Below, in pieces: positions 17,114 through 26,595 of a stretch of DNA of 64,000 bases. The notes beneath the pieces are model-generated. The model had not been told where the DNA came from. It did no database searches and saw only the letters and a list, made by a program, of their open reading frames with translations. Source of the DNA: Caenispirillum salinarum AK4 (GTDB lineage: Bacteria; Pseudomonadota; Alphaproteobacteria; Rhodospirillales; Rhodospirillaceae); contig NZ_ANHY01000002.1 in the NCBI RefSeq assembly GCF_000315795.1, positions 186,001-250,000 on the forward strand, written 5' to 3'. The position numbers were made by a program, and so were the translations under genes. How positions within the stretch are numbered: position 1 is the first letter of the stretch; every line of letters starts with the position of its first letter.

Positions 17114-18565
17114 TCAGGGCGGGCCGGCGGACTCCGGTAGGGCCTCGTGCGCCCGCGTTACGCGGGCCTCGGTGACACGGGGTTCGGCGGCGGCGCGGGC
17201 GTCGCGCTCCGCCCGGTCGCGCAAGGTTTTGGCGGCCGAGATGCGCAGCAGGAAGGGCGTTTCCGCCACGATCCGCTCCAGCGCGGCACTTGCCGCCGCG
17301 TCCCACGGCAGGGCATCGCGCACGGGTGTCGCCGCGCGGTCGTCCATGGCCGTGCCCAGCGGCAGGATGTGGAAGAGGGCGTCGAACAGCGCGTTGCAGT
17401 ATTCCTGAAGCACGTAGGTCGCGCCGGCGTAGCCCATGAACGGCGTCCCGGTCGCCCGCCGCACGATGGCGCCGGGGAAGCTGGCGGGGATGTACTGCGC
17501 CTTCGCCCCCGTCTCGGCCAGATACATGCGCTCGTTATACGAGCCGAACAGCACCAGCGGCGGGGACTTGCCCAGCGCCTCGCGCGCGGCGGCGTTGTCG
17601 GTTTTCTCTCCCGGTCGGCGGCTGACGGCGAAGGAGCAGGGGATGCCCAGCTCGTCCTCCAGATACCGCCGCAGGCCGTGGGTGTAGGTGGCGCTGGCGG
17701 CGACGGCGAAGCTGGCGGTGGCGAAGAAGTCCTGCGTCACGCTGCGCCACAGGTCCCACACGGGCTTGAGCGTGGTTTCCTTCTCTCGGCCGATGAAGGG
17801 TTCGGGATCCAGGCCCGTCAGGTCGCCCAGCGTGCGCAGGAAGTTGGTGGTGGCGAACATGCCGATGGGCGCTTGCAGGTAGGGCTTGCCCAGCGCCTCG
17901 CACAGCTTGCGCCCGAACTCGCGATAGAGGCAGATGTTGACGTCGGCGTCGCCCAGGCGGGGGATGTCCTCCAGCTTCGTGCCCAGCGGGAACACCAGGT
18001 TGACGGCGCACCCCATGCCTTCCACCAGCCGCGTGATTTCCGCCAGGTCGGAGGGCATGTTGAAGGTGCCGTACTGCGGTCCGATGATGTTGACCAGCGG
18101 GCGCGCGTTCTCGGCCCGGGCGGCTTTTCGGCACTTCGCCTTCTTCGCCCCGAACTCCTGCCACAGCCAGGCGAGCGCGCGGTCGGCGCTCTGCCACTGG
18201 TCCTCGTCGATGGTGCGCGGCAGGAAGCGCCGGAGGTTGCTGGCCTCGGGCGTGACGCCGCCGCCGATCATCTCGGCGATGGAGCCCGTGACGACGACGG
18301 CCGGCAGGTCGGTGTCGCGCGATCCGTTGGCGCGCTTCATGGCCGCTTCCGTGCCGTTCATCGAAAGCTCGTCCTCGCCGAGCCCCGTGACGGTGATGGG
18401 CAGTTCGTGGGCGGGCAGGGCGTCGGTGTAGTGAAGGACAGCCGTCACCGGCAGGTTCTCGCACCCCACCGGGCCGTCGATGACGACGCGCAGGCCCTTG
18501 ATGGCGGTGAAGGCGTAGACCGCACCCCAGTAGCCGCCGGCGCGGTCGTGGTCGAGCACAAGCAT
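17114..18565 (-). CDS. bchZ: Chlorophyllide a reductase subunit Z
   Basis: 483 residues, nitrogenase-like NifK-type subunit. With BchY it forms the catalytic component of COR, which reduces ring B of chlorophyllide a using electrons from BchX. The N-terminus [20 protein letters not shown] and the Cys in [11 protein letters not shown] (cluster ligand) are characteristic. The tail contains a basic/acidic helical extension. Three bases after bchY and 96 bases before pufB, forming the bchCXYZ-puf superoperon. Confidence 0.96.
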   Translation of the reverse strand: MLVLDHDRAGGYWGAVYAFTAIKGLRVVIDGPVGCENLPVTAVLHYTDALPAHELPITVTGLGEDELSMNGTEAAMKRANGSRDTDLPAVVVTGSIAEMIGGGVTPEASNLRRFLPRTIDEDQWQSADRALAWLWQEFGAKKAKCRKAARAENARPLVNIIGPQYGTFNMPSDLAEITRLVEGMGCAVNLVFPLGTKLEDIPRLGDADVNICLYREFGRKLCEALGKPYLQAPIGMFATTNFLRTLGDLTGLDPEPFIGREKETTLKPVWDLWRSVTQDFFATASFAVAASATYTHGLRRYLEDELGIPCSFAVSRRPGEKTDNAAAREALGKSPPLVLFGSYNERMYLAETGAKAQYIPASFPGAIVRRATGTPFMGYAGATYVLQEYCNALFDALFHILPLGTAMDDRAATPVRDALPWDAAASAALERIVAETPFLLRISAAKTLRDRAERDARAAAEPRVTEARVTRAHEALPESAGPP

Positions 18566-18568
18566 GGC

Positions 18569-20005
18569 TCAGCCCTCCGTTCCGGTGGAGGCGGGGCCGT
18601 AGCCGGCGCGGCGGCCCGATCCGATGGGGCCGAAGAACTCCACCATGCGGGCGAACCGCTCCCGCCCGCGCGTCTGGGCGGCCACGATTCCGGCGATGGA
18701 GCCCGCCCCGGCGGCGCCGAACAGCGGCCGGGCGCTGACCATGTTGGTGAAGTAGATGGCCGGGATGCCCAGCTCCTTGGCCTTCTGCACCAGCGGCGTG
18801 GTGCCGACGGCGAGGTCGGGGCGCACCTCGCGCATGGCCTCCACGTCCTGTTCCAGCGCGGCGCGGTACTGGACATGGCAGCCGTGGGCGGTGAGCCACT
18901 GGCGGTCCGCCTCGCTCCATTCGGTGCGGGGGCAGGCGGTGCCGCAATAGGGCACCTCGGCCCCCGCCTCGATCAGCAGACGGGCGACCAGCAGTTCCGA
19001 GCCCTCGTAGCCGGAGACGGTCACGCGCCCGTTGATGGGGTTGGCGGCGAGCGCGCCCCGGATGGCCGCCACGGCTTGGGCGCGGGCGGCCTCGATGCGC
19101 CTGGGCGCTATGCCGGCGGCCTGTCCCACGGCGTCGAGCCAGGCGGCGGTGCCCTCCACCCCCACGGGGCCGGAGCCGACGACGGGGCGCCCGGCGCGGC
19201 GGAACTCGCGGACGCTGGCGGTGTAGAACGGGTGGACAGCGGCCGCCACGGCGCAATCCAGCGCCGCATACTGGTCACGCCATGTGCGGCTGGGGACCGG
19301 CGGGGCGACCGTCAGCCCCATGGGCGCGAGAAGCCCGCCGACCACCACGGGGTCGGCCGGAAACATTTCGCCGATCAGGGTGACGCGGCGGGCGTCTTCC
19401 GCGTCCGTGTCGGGGATGCTGTCGGGGCGGGCGACGGGGCCGACCTCGGCCTCCGTCCGCGCGCGCTTGAGCATGGCGCCGGCCAGGATGTCCTTGGCCT
19501 CGGCATGGGTGGGCACGCCGAAGCCGGGCACGTCGATGCCGATGACGCGCACGCCGTTCACCTGCTCCGGCAGCCGGTCCAGCGGCACGCCGGAGGCCGT
19601 GGGGACGCAAAGGTTCGTCACCACGATGCAGTCGTAGCGGTCGGGATCGGCGGTCTCCACCACCGCGTCCTCGATGTCCTGGAAGATGCGGCCCGTCACC
19701 AGGCTTTCGCTGTCGAACGGCACATAGCCGACCGTCCGCCGCGCGCCGTAGAAGTGCGCGGTGAACGTCAGCCCATACACGCAGCAGGCCGAGCCGCAGA
19801 GGATCGACGCCGTCCGCGCCATGCGCAGGCCGACGCGCAAGGACCCGAAGGCCGGGCACATGCTCTGCGGCTGGTCGTGCGGGCCCTTGGGGTAGTCCTC
19901 GGCCAGCCGCGCCAGCGCCGGACCCTTGCCCGCCTTTTCGGCGGCGTCGCGGAGGGTGTCGGCGGCGTGGCAGCCGTCTTCCGGAAGGTTACGTGTCATG
20001 GTCAT
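18569..20005 (-). CDS. bchY: Chlorophyllide a reductase subunit Y
   Basis: 478 residues, NifD-type subunit of COR. Conserved cysteines for the [4Fe-4S] cluster are in QSMCPAFGSLR, ILCGSACCVYGL and VVTNLCVPTASG. The stretch FYGARRTVGYVPFDSESL is typical of BchY. Lies between bchX (12 bases upstream) and bchZ (3 bases downstream). Cytoplasmic. Confidence 0.96.
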   Translation of the reverse strand: MTMTRNLPEDGCHAADTLRDAAEKAGKGPALARLAEDYPKGPHDQPQSMCPAFGSLRVGLRMARTASILCGSACCVYGLTFTAHFYGARRTVGYVPFDSESLVTGRIFQDIEDAVVETADPDRYDCIVVTNLCVPTASGVPLDRLPEQVNGVRVIGIDVPGFGVPTHAEAKDILAGAMLKRARTEAEVGPVARPDSIPDTDAEDARRVTLIGEMFPADPVVVGGLLAPMGLTVAPPVPSRTWRDQYAALDCAVAAAVHPFYTASVREFRRAGRPVVGSGPVGVEGTAAWLDAVGQAAGIAPRRIEAARAQAVAAIRGALAANPINGRVTVSGYEGSELLVARLLIEAGAEVPYCGTACPRTEWSEADRQWLTAHGCHVQYRAALEQDVEAMREVRPDLAVGTTPLVQKAKELGIPAIYFTNMVSARPLFGAAGAGSIAGIVAAQTRGRERFARMVEFFGPIGSGRRAGYGPASTGTEG

Positions 20006-20017
20006 GCCTCCCCCCGC

Positions 20018-20974
20018 TCAGGCGCCGTCGTAGATGACTTCGAGGGAGGGCCGGGCCACCACCTCGGCCGCGCACATATCCGCCATGGTGGCCGGTTGCA
20101 GCACCACGTCGCGGCCCACGTCCTCGCCCTTGAACAGGTTCAGGAGCCCGTCGTGGTCCAGCGGCGCGGGCAGCACCGGCCCGGCGGCGGCGGCCTCGGC
20201 GGCGAGGCTCTCGAACAGGGGCGCCCAGGGGGTGCCGGGCCGGCCGATGATCTGATAGCTGGCGGACTTGCGGCGGATGTCATCGTCGGCGGGAATGGAG
20301 GCCAGCACCGGGATGCCCACGGCCTTGGCGAAGGCGTGGGCCTCGCCGGTGCCGTCGTCCTTGTTCACCACCAGCCCGGCGACGCCCACGTTGCCGCCCA
20401 TCTTGCGGAAGTATTCCACCGCGGAGCAGACGTTGTTGGCGACATACAGGCTTTGCAGGTCGTTGGAGCCGACGACGATGACCTTCTGGCACATGTCCCG
20501 CGCGATGGGCAGGCCGAAGCCGCCGCAGACAACATCGCCCAGGAAGTCGAGCAGGACGTAATCGAAGTCCCAGTCGTGGAAGCCCAGCTTTTCCAGCAGC
20601 TCGAAGCCGTGGATGATGCCGCGCCCGCCGCAGCCGCGGCCGACTTCCGGGCCGCCCAGTTCCATGGCGAAGACGCCGTCGCGCATGAAGCAGACGTCGC
20701 CGATCTCCACCGGCTCGCCGGCCAGCTTCTTCTTGGACGAGGTCTCGATGATGGTGGGCACGCTGCGCCCGCCGAACAGCAGGCTTGTCGTGTCGCTCTT
20801 GGGGTCGCAGCCGATGAGCAGCACGCGCTTGCCCTGCTGGGCCATCATGTAGCTGAGGTTGGCCAGCGTGAAGCTCTTGCCGATGCCGCCCTTGCCGTAG
20901 ATGGCGATGACCTCGGTCTTCGTGCGCTTCGCCGGCGGCGGTGCGGGGGCGTGGTCGGTGTCGCGCGGAGTCAT
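20018..20974 (-). CDS. bchX: Chlorophyllide a reductase iron protein X
   Basis: 318 residues, NifH-like ATPase that transfers electrons to BchYZ. The P-loop is [17 protein letters not shown]; the two cluster-ligating cysteines lie in [10 protein letters not shown] and [16 protein letters not shown]. The unique Lys/Pro-rich N-terminal 20 residues distinguish it from BchL (35772). ATG overlaps the bchC stop as ATGA. COR operates with or without light but is oxygen-sensitive. Confidence 0.96.
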   Translation of the reverse strand: MTPRDTDHAPAPPPAKRTKTEVIAIYGKGGIGKSFTLANLSYMMAQQGKRVLLIGCDPKSDTTSLLFGGRSVPTIIETSSKKKLAGEPVEIGDVCFMRDGVFAMELGGPEVGRGCGGRGIIHGFELLEKLGFHDWDFDYVLLDFLGDVVCGGFGLPIARDMCQKVIVVGSNDLQSLYVANNVCSAVEYFRKMGGNVGVAGLVVNKDDGTGEAHAFAKAVGIPVLASIPADDDIRRKSASYQIIGRPGTPWAPLFESLAAEAAAAGPVLPAPLDHDGLLNLFKGEDVGRDVVLQPATMADMCAAEVVARPSLEVIYDGA

Positions 20975-21921
20975 GAGCAGGCGCTCCAGTCCAAAATCAT
21001 TTTTAGGCAGGCGGGGTCTTGGAAGGCGGTGCGGTAGGCCTCTTCGGCGTCCTCGGCGGGGCGGCGGTGGGTGATGAGGGCCTCCAGCGACAGACGCCCC
21101 TCGGCCACCAGGGCGCGGACGGCGGTCAGGTCGTCGGGCGCCCACTCGGCGGCGATGCGCAGGCGGGCCTCGCGCATGAAGGCGGGCGGGAAGGCAAAGC
21201 CGACACGCCCGGCGTAGAAGCCGGCCAGCACCACCTCTCCCCTGGGCGCGAGGCGGCCGATCAGGGTGTCGAGCAGGTCGGCGTCGCCGCTGACGTCGAC
21301 GATGCATCCATAGTCGGCGCGGGTGTCGTCGCCGGGCGCGGTGACGGTGTAGCCGGTCGCACCCGCGCGGCGGCCGGGATCGTGCTCCCAGACCGTCGGG
21401 GGCGGGTGGCCCAGCGCGATGGTCAACCGGGCCAGCAGACGGCCGAGGACCCCGTGGCCGATGATGAGGTCCGGCGCGCGATCTCCGCCGGTGATGGCGT
21501 GGTGCGCGGTGGCGGCCAGCGCCAGCAGCACGGCGCGCTCGCCAAGGTCCGGGTCGACGGCATGGGCGCGGGCGGCGGGGACCACCACGCGACGGGCCGC
21601 GCCGCCGAACAGGCCGCGCACGTCGCCAAAGCAGCGGGCACCGGGCACGAAGACCGTCTCGCCCAGCCGATCCCGCACGGCCTCGCCCGCCGCCGCGATA
21701 CGGCCGACGGACTCATAGCCCGGCACCAGCGGATAGCCCATGCCGGGGAAGGGCGGCATGCGGCCGCTCCACAGCAGGCGCTCGGTGCCCGTGGAAATGC
21801 CGCTGAAGGCGATGTCCACCACCACGTCCTCCGGCCCAGGCGCGGCCAGGGGCAGGCGCCGGAGCGTCAGGCGCTCGGGCTCCTCCAGGACGGCGGCAAG
21901 GGTGTCGAGGTCGGGGTGCAC
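20971..21921 (-). CDS. bchC: Bacteriochlorophyllide a dehydrogenase BchC
   Basis: 316 residues from a GTG start with AGGAGA upstream. BchC oxidises the 3-hydroxyethyl group of the bacteriochlorophyllide intermediate to acetyl. It is a zinc-type medium-chain dehydrogenase variant: [12 protein letters not shown] is the nucleotide-binding turn and [13 protein letters not shown] the family N-terminal motif. First gene of the superoperon, with a perfect PpsR operator at 21954-21971 in front of it. Confidence 0.95.
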   Translation of the reverse strand: MHPDLDTLAAVLEEPERLTLRRLPLAAPGPEDVVVDIAFSGISTGTERLLWSGRMPPFPGMGYPLVPGYESVGRIAAAGEAVRDRLGETVFVPGARCFGDVRGLFGGAARRVVVPAARAHAVDPDLGERAVLLALAATAHHAITGGDRAPDLIIGHGVLGRLLARLTIALGHPPPTVWEHDPGRRAGATGYTVTAPGDDTRADYGCIVDVSGDADLLDTLIGRLAPRGEVVLAGFYAGRVGFAFPPAFMREARLRIAAEWAPDDLTAVRALVAEGRLSLEALITHRRPAEDAEEAYRTAFQDPACLKMILDWSACS

Positions 21922-21953
21922 GGTGGATGTCTCCTGCTATGGACCAATCCATC

Positions 21954-21971
21954 TGTCAGCTTAAACTTACA
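21954..21971 (-). promoter_or_regulatory. ppsR site: PpsR/CrtJ operator before bchC
   Basis: TGT-N12-ACA is exact (TGT 21954-21956, ACA 21969-21971). Read on the minus strand a TTGACA (21985 to 21980) lies upstream at promoter distance, inside the end of crtF, so the operator would overlap the -10 region of the bchCXYZ-puf promoter. PpsR is encoded at 48846. Confidence 0.7.
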
Positions 21972-21981
21972 GGCGCGAGTG

Positions 21982-23148
21982 TCAAGGCGTGTTGTCTGTC
22001 AAGGTGTCATTCCGCCGTGACACCAGCAGGCGCGTCATCAGCGGCCGCCGGGTGCGCGGCTCCCGGATCGCGCCGAAACCGGCCTCGCGGAGCATCTCCC
22101 GCAGGCGGACCGGAGTGCGTGTGTGGCCGCTGCCCATGGCGAGCAGGTAGAAGCCGAAGTAGGCATCGGTGATGGGCGCCCCGCCGGGCGTGCCGGACAT
22201 GGGCTCGGCCACCAGAAGCGTGCCGCCGGGCGGCAGGGCGCCGGCGACGGCGCGCAGGATGGTGCGGGCGGCCGCGTCGTCGTGGTCGTGCAGCACGCGG
22301 ATCAGCGTCACCGCGTCGGCCCCTTTTGGCAGCGGCTCGCGGAAGATGGTGCCGCCGACGGCCCTGGCGCGGTCGGACAGGCCTGCCTTGGCGAAACTCT
22401 CGCGGGCCAGGGCGGCGACGGGGGGCAGGTCGAAGAGGATCAGGTCCGGCGTCGCGGATCGGGCGGCGACGGCGCGCAGAAAGGTGCCGTCGCCGCCGCC
22501 CACGTCCATCAGCCGGTTGAAGCCGTCCAGCGGAAAGGCATCCAGCACGTCCTCCGCCACCAGGTGCTGCGACGCGCTCATCAGCGCCGAGTAGTCGGCC
22601 ACCTGGTCGCGGTCGAGCGCGGCGGGATCGTCGGCGCGGGCGTAGGGCCAGTAGGACGCCAGCGCCGTTTCCCGCCGCTCCCCGCGCAGCAGACCGACGG
22701 GGTCGGCCATGTCGCGGTAGAGCATGGCGTGATGGCGCACCATGGCCTCCACCCCCGGATTGCCGAGCATGGCCGCGCCCAAGGGGCCCAGGCTCCAGCG
22801 GCCGTCGCGACGGGCGGAGACAAGCTCCAGCGCGGCGGCGGCCTTCAGCAACCGTTCGGCGGCGGCAGGGGAAAGCCGCAGGTCGGGCGCCAGGGAGTCG
22901 GTGGAGCGCGGGCCGTTGCGCAAGAGCGGGAACAGCTTCAGCTCCACGCAGGCGGCCAGCGTCTGCGCATAGACGAAGCCCGCGCACAGGTCGAACAGCG
23001 CCCTTGTCCGCCGCCGCGCCACCGGCCGAGTGAGCGGAAAGCCGGACGCCCAGCGCTGGAAGCGCGGGTCGGCGAGCGTCCGGTCGCGCCAGGCCGCCAG
23101 CCGGTCCCGCAGGCCGCCGCGCCGCTCGGGTAGGACGGCCTCTGTCAT
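21982..23148 (-). CDS. crtF: Hydroxyneurosporene/demethylspheroidene O-methyltransferase
   Basis: 388 residues. CrtF methylates the C-1 hydroxyl made by CrtC in the spheroidene/spirilloxanthin branches. A class-I SAM domain follows a winged-helix dimerisation domain: DVGGGDGTFLRAVAAR is the SAM motif, and HDHDDAAARTILRAV with the LLVAEPMSG segment is typical of plant-type O-methyltransferases. ATG overlaps the crtE stop as ATGA. The bchC promoter appears embedded at its 3' end. Confidence 0.93.
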   Translation of the reverse strand: MTEAVLPERRGGLRDRLAAWRDRTLADPRFQRWASGFPLTRPVARRRTRALFDLCAGFVYAQTLAACVELKLFPLLRNGPRSTDSLAPDLRLSPAAAERLLKAAAALELVSARRDGRWSLGPLGAAMLGNPGVEAMVRHHAMLYRDMADPVGLLRGERRETALASYWPYARADDPAALDRDQVADYSALMSASQHLVAEDVLDAFPLDGFNRLMDVGGGDGTFLRAVAARSATPDLILFDLPPVAALARESFAKAGLSDRARAVGGTIFREPLPKGADAVTLIRVLHDHDDAAARTILRAVAGALPPGGTLLVAEPMSGTPGGAPITDAYFGFYLLAMGSGHTRTPVRLREMLREAGFGAIREPRTRRPLMTRLLVSRRNDTLTDNTP

Positions 23149-24014
23149 GCGGCGCTCTGGGCCAGGCCCTTGGGCAGGAACTTTTTGGTTTCCAGCAGGA
23201 TCAGGTCGCGCAGGTCGTCGCGGCCCGGACACTCGGGGATGGCGCCGATGGCCTGGCGCACCAACCCGTCCAGCCGCGCCATGGCGCCGGCGACTCCCAG
23301 TTCGGCCGCCGCCGAGGGGCGTCCGAGGGCGGCGTCGCGACCAACGGGCTTGCCCAGGTCTTCCGCCTTGCCCGCGACATCGCGCAGGTCGTCGGCCACC
23401 TGATAGGCCTCGCCCAGCGTCTCCCCCAACTCCCGCCAACCGGCGTGCGGAAAACCCGCCGCCGCCGCGCCGGCCATGGTGGCGGCGGCGAACAGGGCGC
23501 CGGTCTTCTCGCGGTGATAGTCGGACAGCGACACGGCGGGCTCGCATTCCCACGCCTGCCCGGCGCTGATCCCCGACGGCAGCCCGGCCGAGGCGCCGAC
23601 GATCGCCACCAGCGCCGGCAGCCGGTCGGGCGCTGCGGGCGCGGCCTGGGCGAGCACCTGGAAGGCGAGCACGATCAACGCGTCCCCCGTCAGCACCGCC
23701 AGGCGCTCGTCAAACGCCTTGTGGACCGATGGCTTGCCCCGGCGCGTCTCCGCGTCGTCGAAGCAGGGCAGGTCGTCGTGCACCAGCGATGCGCAGTGCA
23801 TCAGTTCCACCGCCGCGGCACCCGCCTCCGACAGCCGGGGCGCATCGTCGCCGCAGGCACGCGCCACGGCCAGCGCCAGGCGCGGGCGGATGCGCGCCCC
23901 GCCGGGAAACACGGCATAGCGCACCGCGCGCGCCAGCCGGGGCGGACACGATGCCGCCTCGCCGCGCGCGACGGCGGCGTTCAACGTCTGCTCCACCCGC
24001 GTCATGGCATCCAT
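23145..24014 (-). CDS. crtE: Geranylgeranyl diphosphate synthase
   Basis: 289 residues. Produces C20 diphosphate for both phytoene (CrtB) and the bacteriochlorophyll tail (BchG). First aspartate-rich motif in LVHDDLPCFDD, second in VADDLRDVAG, GGARIRPRL at the N-terminus. GGGGAGG-like site precedes the ATG. Divergent from crtD, sharing a PpsR operator at 24053-24070. Confidence 0.95.
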   Translation of the reverse strand: MDAMTRVEQTLNAAVARGEAASCPPRLARAVRYAVFPGGARIRPRLALAVARACGDDAPRLSEAGAAAVELMHCASLVHDDLPCFDDAETRRGKPSVHKAFDERLAVLTGDALIVLAFQVLAQAAPAAPDRLPALVAIVGASAGLPSGISAGQAWECEPAVSLSDYHREKTGALFAAATMAGAAAAGFPHAGWRELGETLGEAYQVADDLRDVAGKAEDLGKPVGRDAALGRPSAAAELGVAGAMARLDGLVRQAIGAIPECPGRDDLRDLILLETKKFLPKGLAQSAA

Positions 24015-24052
24015 GAAAACCTCCCCTGTAAATCTCTTTTGTCAGGGCGACG

Positions 24053-24070
24053 TGTAAGCTAGTGTAGACA
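24053..24070. promoter_or_regulatory. ppsR site: PpsR/CrtJ operator between crtE and crtD
   Basis: TGT (24053-24055), 12 bases, ACA (24068-24070): an exact operator in the TGTA-N10-GACA form. It is the only such site in the 93-base divergent gap and would act on both crtEF and crtDC promoters. Confidence 0.7.
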
Positions 24071-24107
24071 CAAGTTGGTGTCCATTTCCAGAGAGGTCTT
24101 CGCGGCG

Positions 24108-25607
24108 GTGGATCGGCGGGCGCATGTGGCGGTGATCGGGGCGGGCGTCGCCGGGCTGACGGCGGCGGTGGACCTGGCACGCCGGGGCTTCGCCGTGACG
24201 GTGCTGGAGCGCGGCCCCACGCCGGGCGGGAAGATGCGCACGGTCGACGTCGCCGGCCGCGCCATCGACGCCGGGCCGACGGTGCTCACCCTGCCGGACG
24301 TGCTGGAGGACCTGTTCGCCGACGCCGGGGCGCGGCTGGCCGATCATCTGACGCTGGAGGGTGCCGACATCCTCGCCCGTCACGCCTGGCCGGACGATGG
24401 CGGCCGCTTCGACCTGCCCGCCGACCCGGACGCGGCGGTGGCGGCGGTGGAGGCCTTCGCCGGCGCGGCGGAGGCCCGGCGCTTCGCCCGGTTCCTCAAG
24501 GATGCCCGGCGCATCTACCAGACCCTGGATCAGCCGTTCATGCGGTCCGAGCGCCCCAGCGTCGGCGGGCTGGTGAAGCGGGCCGGGGCGCTGAACCTGG
24601 CCGGCATCAAGCCTTTCGCGACGCTGTGGAAGGCGCTGGGCGACTACTTCCACGACCCGCGCCTGCGCCAGCTGTTCGGCCGCTATGCCACCTACACGGG
24701 TTCCAATCCCTACCTTGCGCCGGCGACGCTCATGCTGATCGCCCATGTGGAGCAGGCGGGGGTGTGGGTGCCGCAGGGCGGCATGGCGGCGGTGGCCCGT
24801 GCGCTGGCCGGTCTGGCGGAGTCGCTGGGCGTGGCGTTCCTCTACAGCGCCGACGTCTCCGCCATCCTGACCGGCCGGCAGGGGGTGGAGGGCGTGCGGC
24901 TGGCCGACGGCGCGACCATCGCCGCCGAGTCGGTGGTCTGCAACGCCGACGTGGCCGCGCTCTCCACCGGCCTGTTCGGCACCGCGCCGGCCGCCGCCGT
25001 GCCGGCTACCAGGCCCGCCGACCGCTCGCTCTCGGCGCTCACGCTGGCGCTGGTGGCGGAGGCCGAGGGCTTTCCGCTGTCCCACCACACGGTGTTCTTC
25101 TCCGGCGACTACCGGGCGGAGTTCGACGCCATCGCGCGCGGCCGCCTGCCGCCGGAGCCCACCGTCTACGTTTGCGCCCAGGACCGGGGCGCGGCGGCGG
25201 ACAGCCCGGCGCCGCAGGGGGTGGAGCGGCTGTTCCTCATCGTCAACGCCCCGGCCACCGCCGACACGCACCCCCTTTCAGAGCAGGAGATCGCGCGATG
25301 CGAGGAGACGACCTTCACCCTGATGGCCCGCTGCGGCCTGACGCTGAAGACAGCGCCGACGGACATGGTGCGCACCGGCCCGGCGGAGTTCGCGGGGCTG
25401 TTCCCGGCGACGGGGGGCGCGCTCTACGGCCGGGCCTCGCACGGCTGGACGGCGAGCTTCGACCGGCCGGGGGCGCGGACCAGGCTGCCGGGGCTGTACC
25501 TGGCGGGGGGCAGCGTGCATCCGGGGGCGGGGGTGCCCATGGCGGCGCTCTCTGGTCGATTGGCGGCGGCGTGCCTGGCGAAGGACCGCGCTTCGATGCA
25601 GCCGTGA
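24108..25607 (+). CDS. crtD: Carotenoid 3,4-desaturase
   Basis: About 499 residues. The start is not certain: GTG 24108 follows GAGAGG, while TTG 24075 or GTG 24078 lack a ribosome site and touch the operator. CrtD removes hydrogens at C3-C4 of hydroxylated/methoxylated carotenoids. FAD motif VAVIGAGVAGLTAAVDL, then GGKMRTVDVAGRAIDAGPT and FGRYATYTGSNPYLAPATL typical of CrtD, and the C-terminal LYLAGGSVHPGAGVPMAAL. It overlaps crtC downstream by 37 bases. Confidence 0.92.
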   Translation: MDRRAHVAVIGAGVAGLTAAVDLARRGFAVTVLERGPTPGGKMRTVDVAGRAIDAGPTVLTLPDVLEDLFADAGARLADHLTLEGADILARHAWPDDGGRFDLPADPDAAVAAVEAFAGAAEARRFARFLKDARRIYQTLDQPFMRSERPSVGGLVKRAGALNLAGIKPFATLWKALGDYFHDPRLRQLFGRYATYTGSNPYLAPATLMLIAHVEQAGVWVPQGGMAAVARALAGLAESLGVAFLYSADVSAILTGRQGVEGVRLADGATIAAESVVCNADVAALSTGLFGTAPAAAVPATRPADRSLSALTLALVAEAEGFPLSHHTVFFSGDYRAEFDAIARGRLPPEPTVYVCAQDRGAAADSPAPQGVERLFLIVNAPATADTHPLSEQEIARCEETTFTLMARCGLTLKTAPTDMVRTGPAEFAGLFPATGGALYGRASHGWTASFDRPGARTRLPGLYLAGGSVHPGAGVPMAALSGRLAAACLAKDRASMQP

Positions 25608-26521
25608 GCCGCGACGGCTACGTCTGGTGGTACGTGGATGCGGTCAGCGACGACGGGCGGGAGGCGCTGACGATCATCTGCTTCATCGGCAGCGTCTTTT
25701 CGCCCTACTACGCCTGGACCCGCCGCAAGGGCCCGACGGACCCGGCGCGGCACTGCTGCATGAACGTGGTGCTCTACGGGGCGTCGGCCAACCGCTGGGC
25801 CATGACCGAGCGCGGCGCGGCGAGCCTTGCGCGCGACGCCACCACCATCCGCATCGGCCCGAGCGGGTTGCGGTGGGAGGGCGGCGTGCTGACGGTGGAT
25901 TTCGACGAGGTGACGGCCCCCATCCCCGGCCGCCTCAAGGGCCGGCTGCGGGTGCATGCCGATGCCGTGACGCCGCGCGCCTTCACGCTGGACCCGGCGG
26001 GCGCGCATCGGTGGTGGCCCATCGCGCCGTCCTCGCGGGTGGAGGTGGTGCTGGAGAAGCCCGCGCTGTCGTGGAAAGGGCGGGCATACTTCGACACCAA
26101 CGACGGGTCGGAACCGCTGGAGAAGGGCTTCAAGGACTGGGATTGGTGCCGGGCGCCGCTGAAGGACGGCGGCGCGGCGATCCTCTACGAGACCCGCCCG
26201 CTGGATGGGCCGTCTCGCTGCCTGTCCTTGCGGATCGGGCGTGATGGGTCCAGCCGGGAGATCGAACCGCCCCCGCCGGTGATGTTGCCGAAAACCCGCC
26301 TCTGGCGCATCCGCCGCGCCAGCCGATCCCAGGCGCCGGAGGCCGCGCGGGTGGCGGGAACGCTTGAGGATACGCCCTTCTACGCGCGCTCTCTCCTGTC
26401 GCTACGGCTGGCGGGGGAGGACGCGACGGCGGTGCATGAAAGCCTGGACATGCGCCGGTTCACCAACCCGCTGGTGCAGGCGATGCTGCCGTTCCGCATG
26501 CCGCGCGCCTTCGGGCGCTGA
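25571..26521 (+). CDS. crtC: Carotenoid 1,2-hydratase
   Basis: 316 residues from GTG 25571, which supplies the conserved GPRFDAAV leader before GGYVWWY-like DGYVWWYVDAVSDDG; GTG 25604 is the alternative. CrtC adds water across the C1-C2 bond of neurosporene or lycopene. The signatures FIGSVFSPYYAW and KGRAYFDTNDGSEPLE are diagnostic. The start lies within crtD. It is followed 74 bases later by the GNAT fusion gene on the same strand. Confidence 0.93.
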   Translation: MPGEGPRFDAAVSRDGYVWWYVDAVSDDGREALTIICFIGSVFSPYYAWTRRKGPTDPARHCCMNVVLYGASANRWAMTERGAASLARDATTIRIGPSGLRWEGGVLTVDFDEVTAPIPGRLKGRLRVHADAVTPRAFTLDPAGAHRWWPIAPSSRVEVVLEKPALSWKGRAYFDTNDGSEPLEKGFKDWDWCRAPLKDGGAAILYETRPLDGPSRCLSLRIGRDGSSREIEPPPPVMLPKTRLWRIRRASRSQAPEAARVAGTLEDTPFYARSLLSLRLAGEDATAVHESLDMRRFTNPLVQAMLPFRMPRAFGR

Positions 26522-26595
26522 TACGCGGGTTGGATCGAAATAGGTAAAAGGCTATCCTTTTTCTCGGGGACGAGAACCGGGGGAAGGGGGACGCC

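Noticed and set aside
17147-21037. 1296-residue open frame on the plus strand
   Set aside because: Antisense shadow of bchZ, bchY and bchX, all unmistakable on the minus strand.
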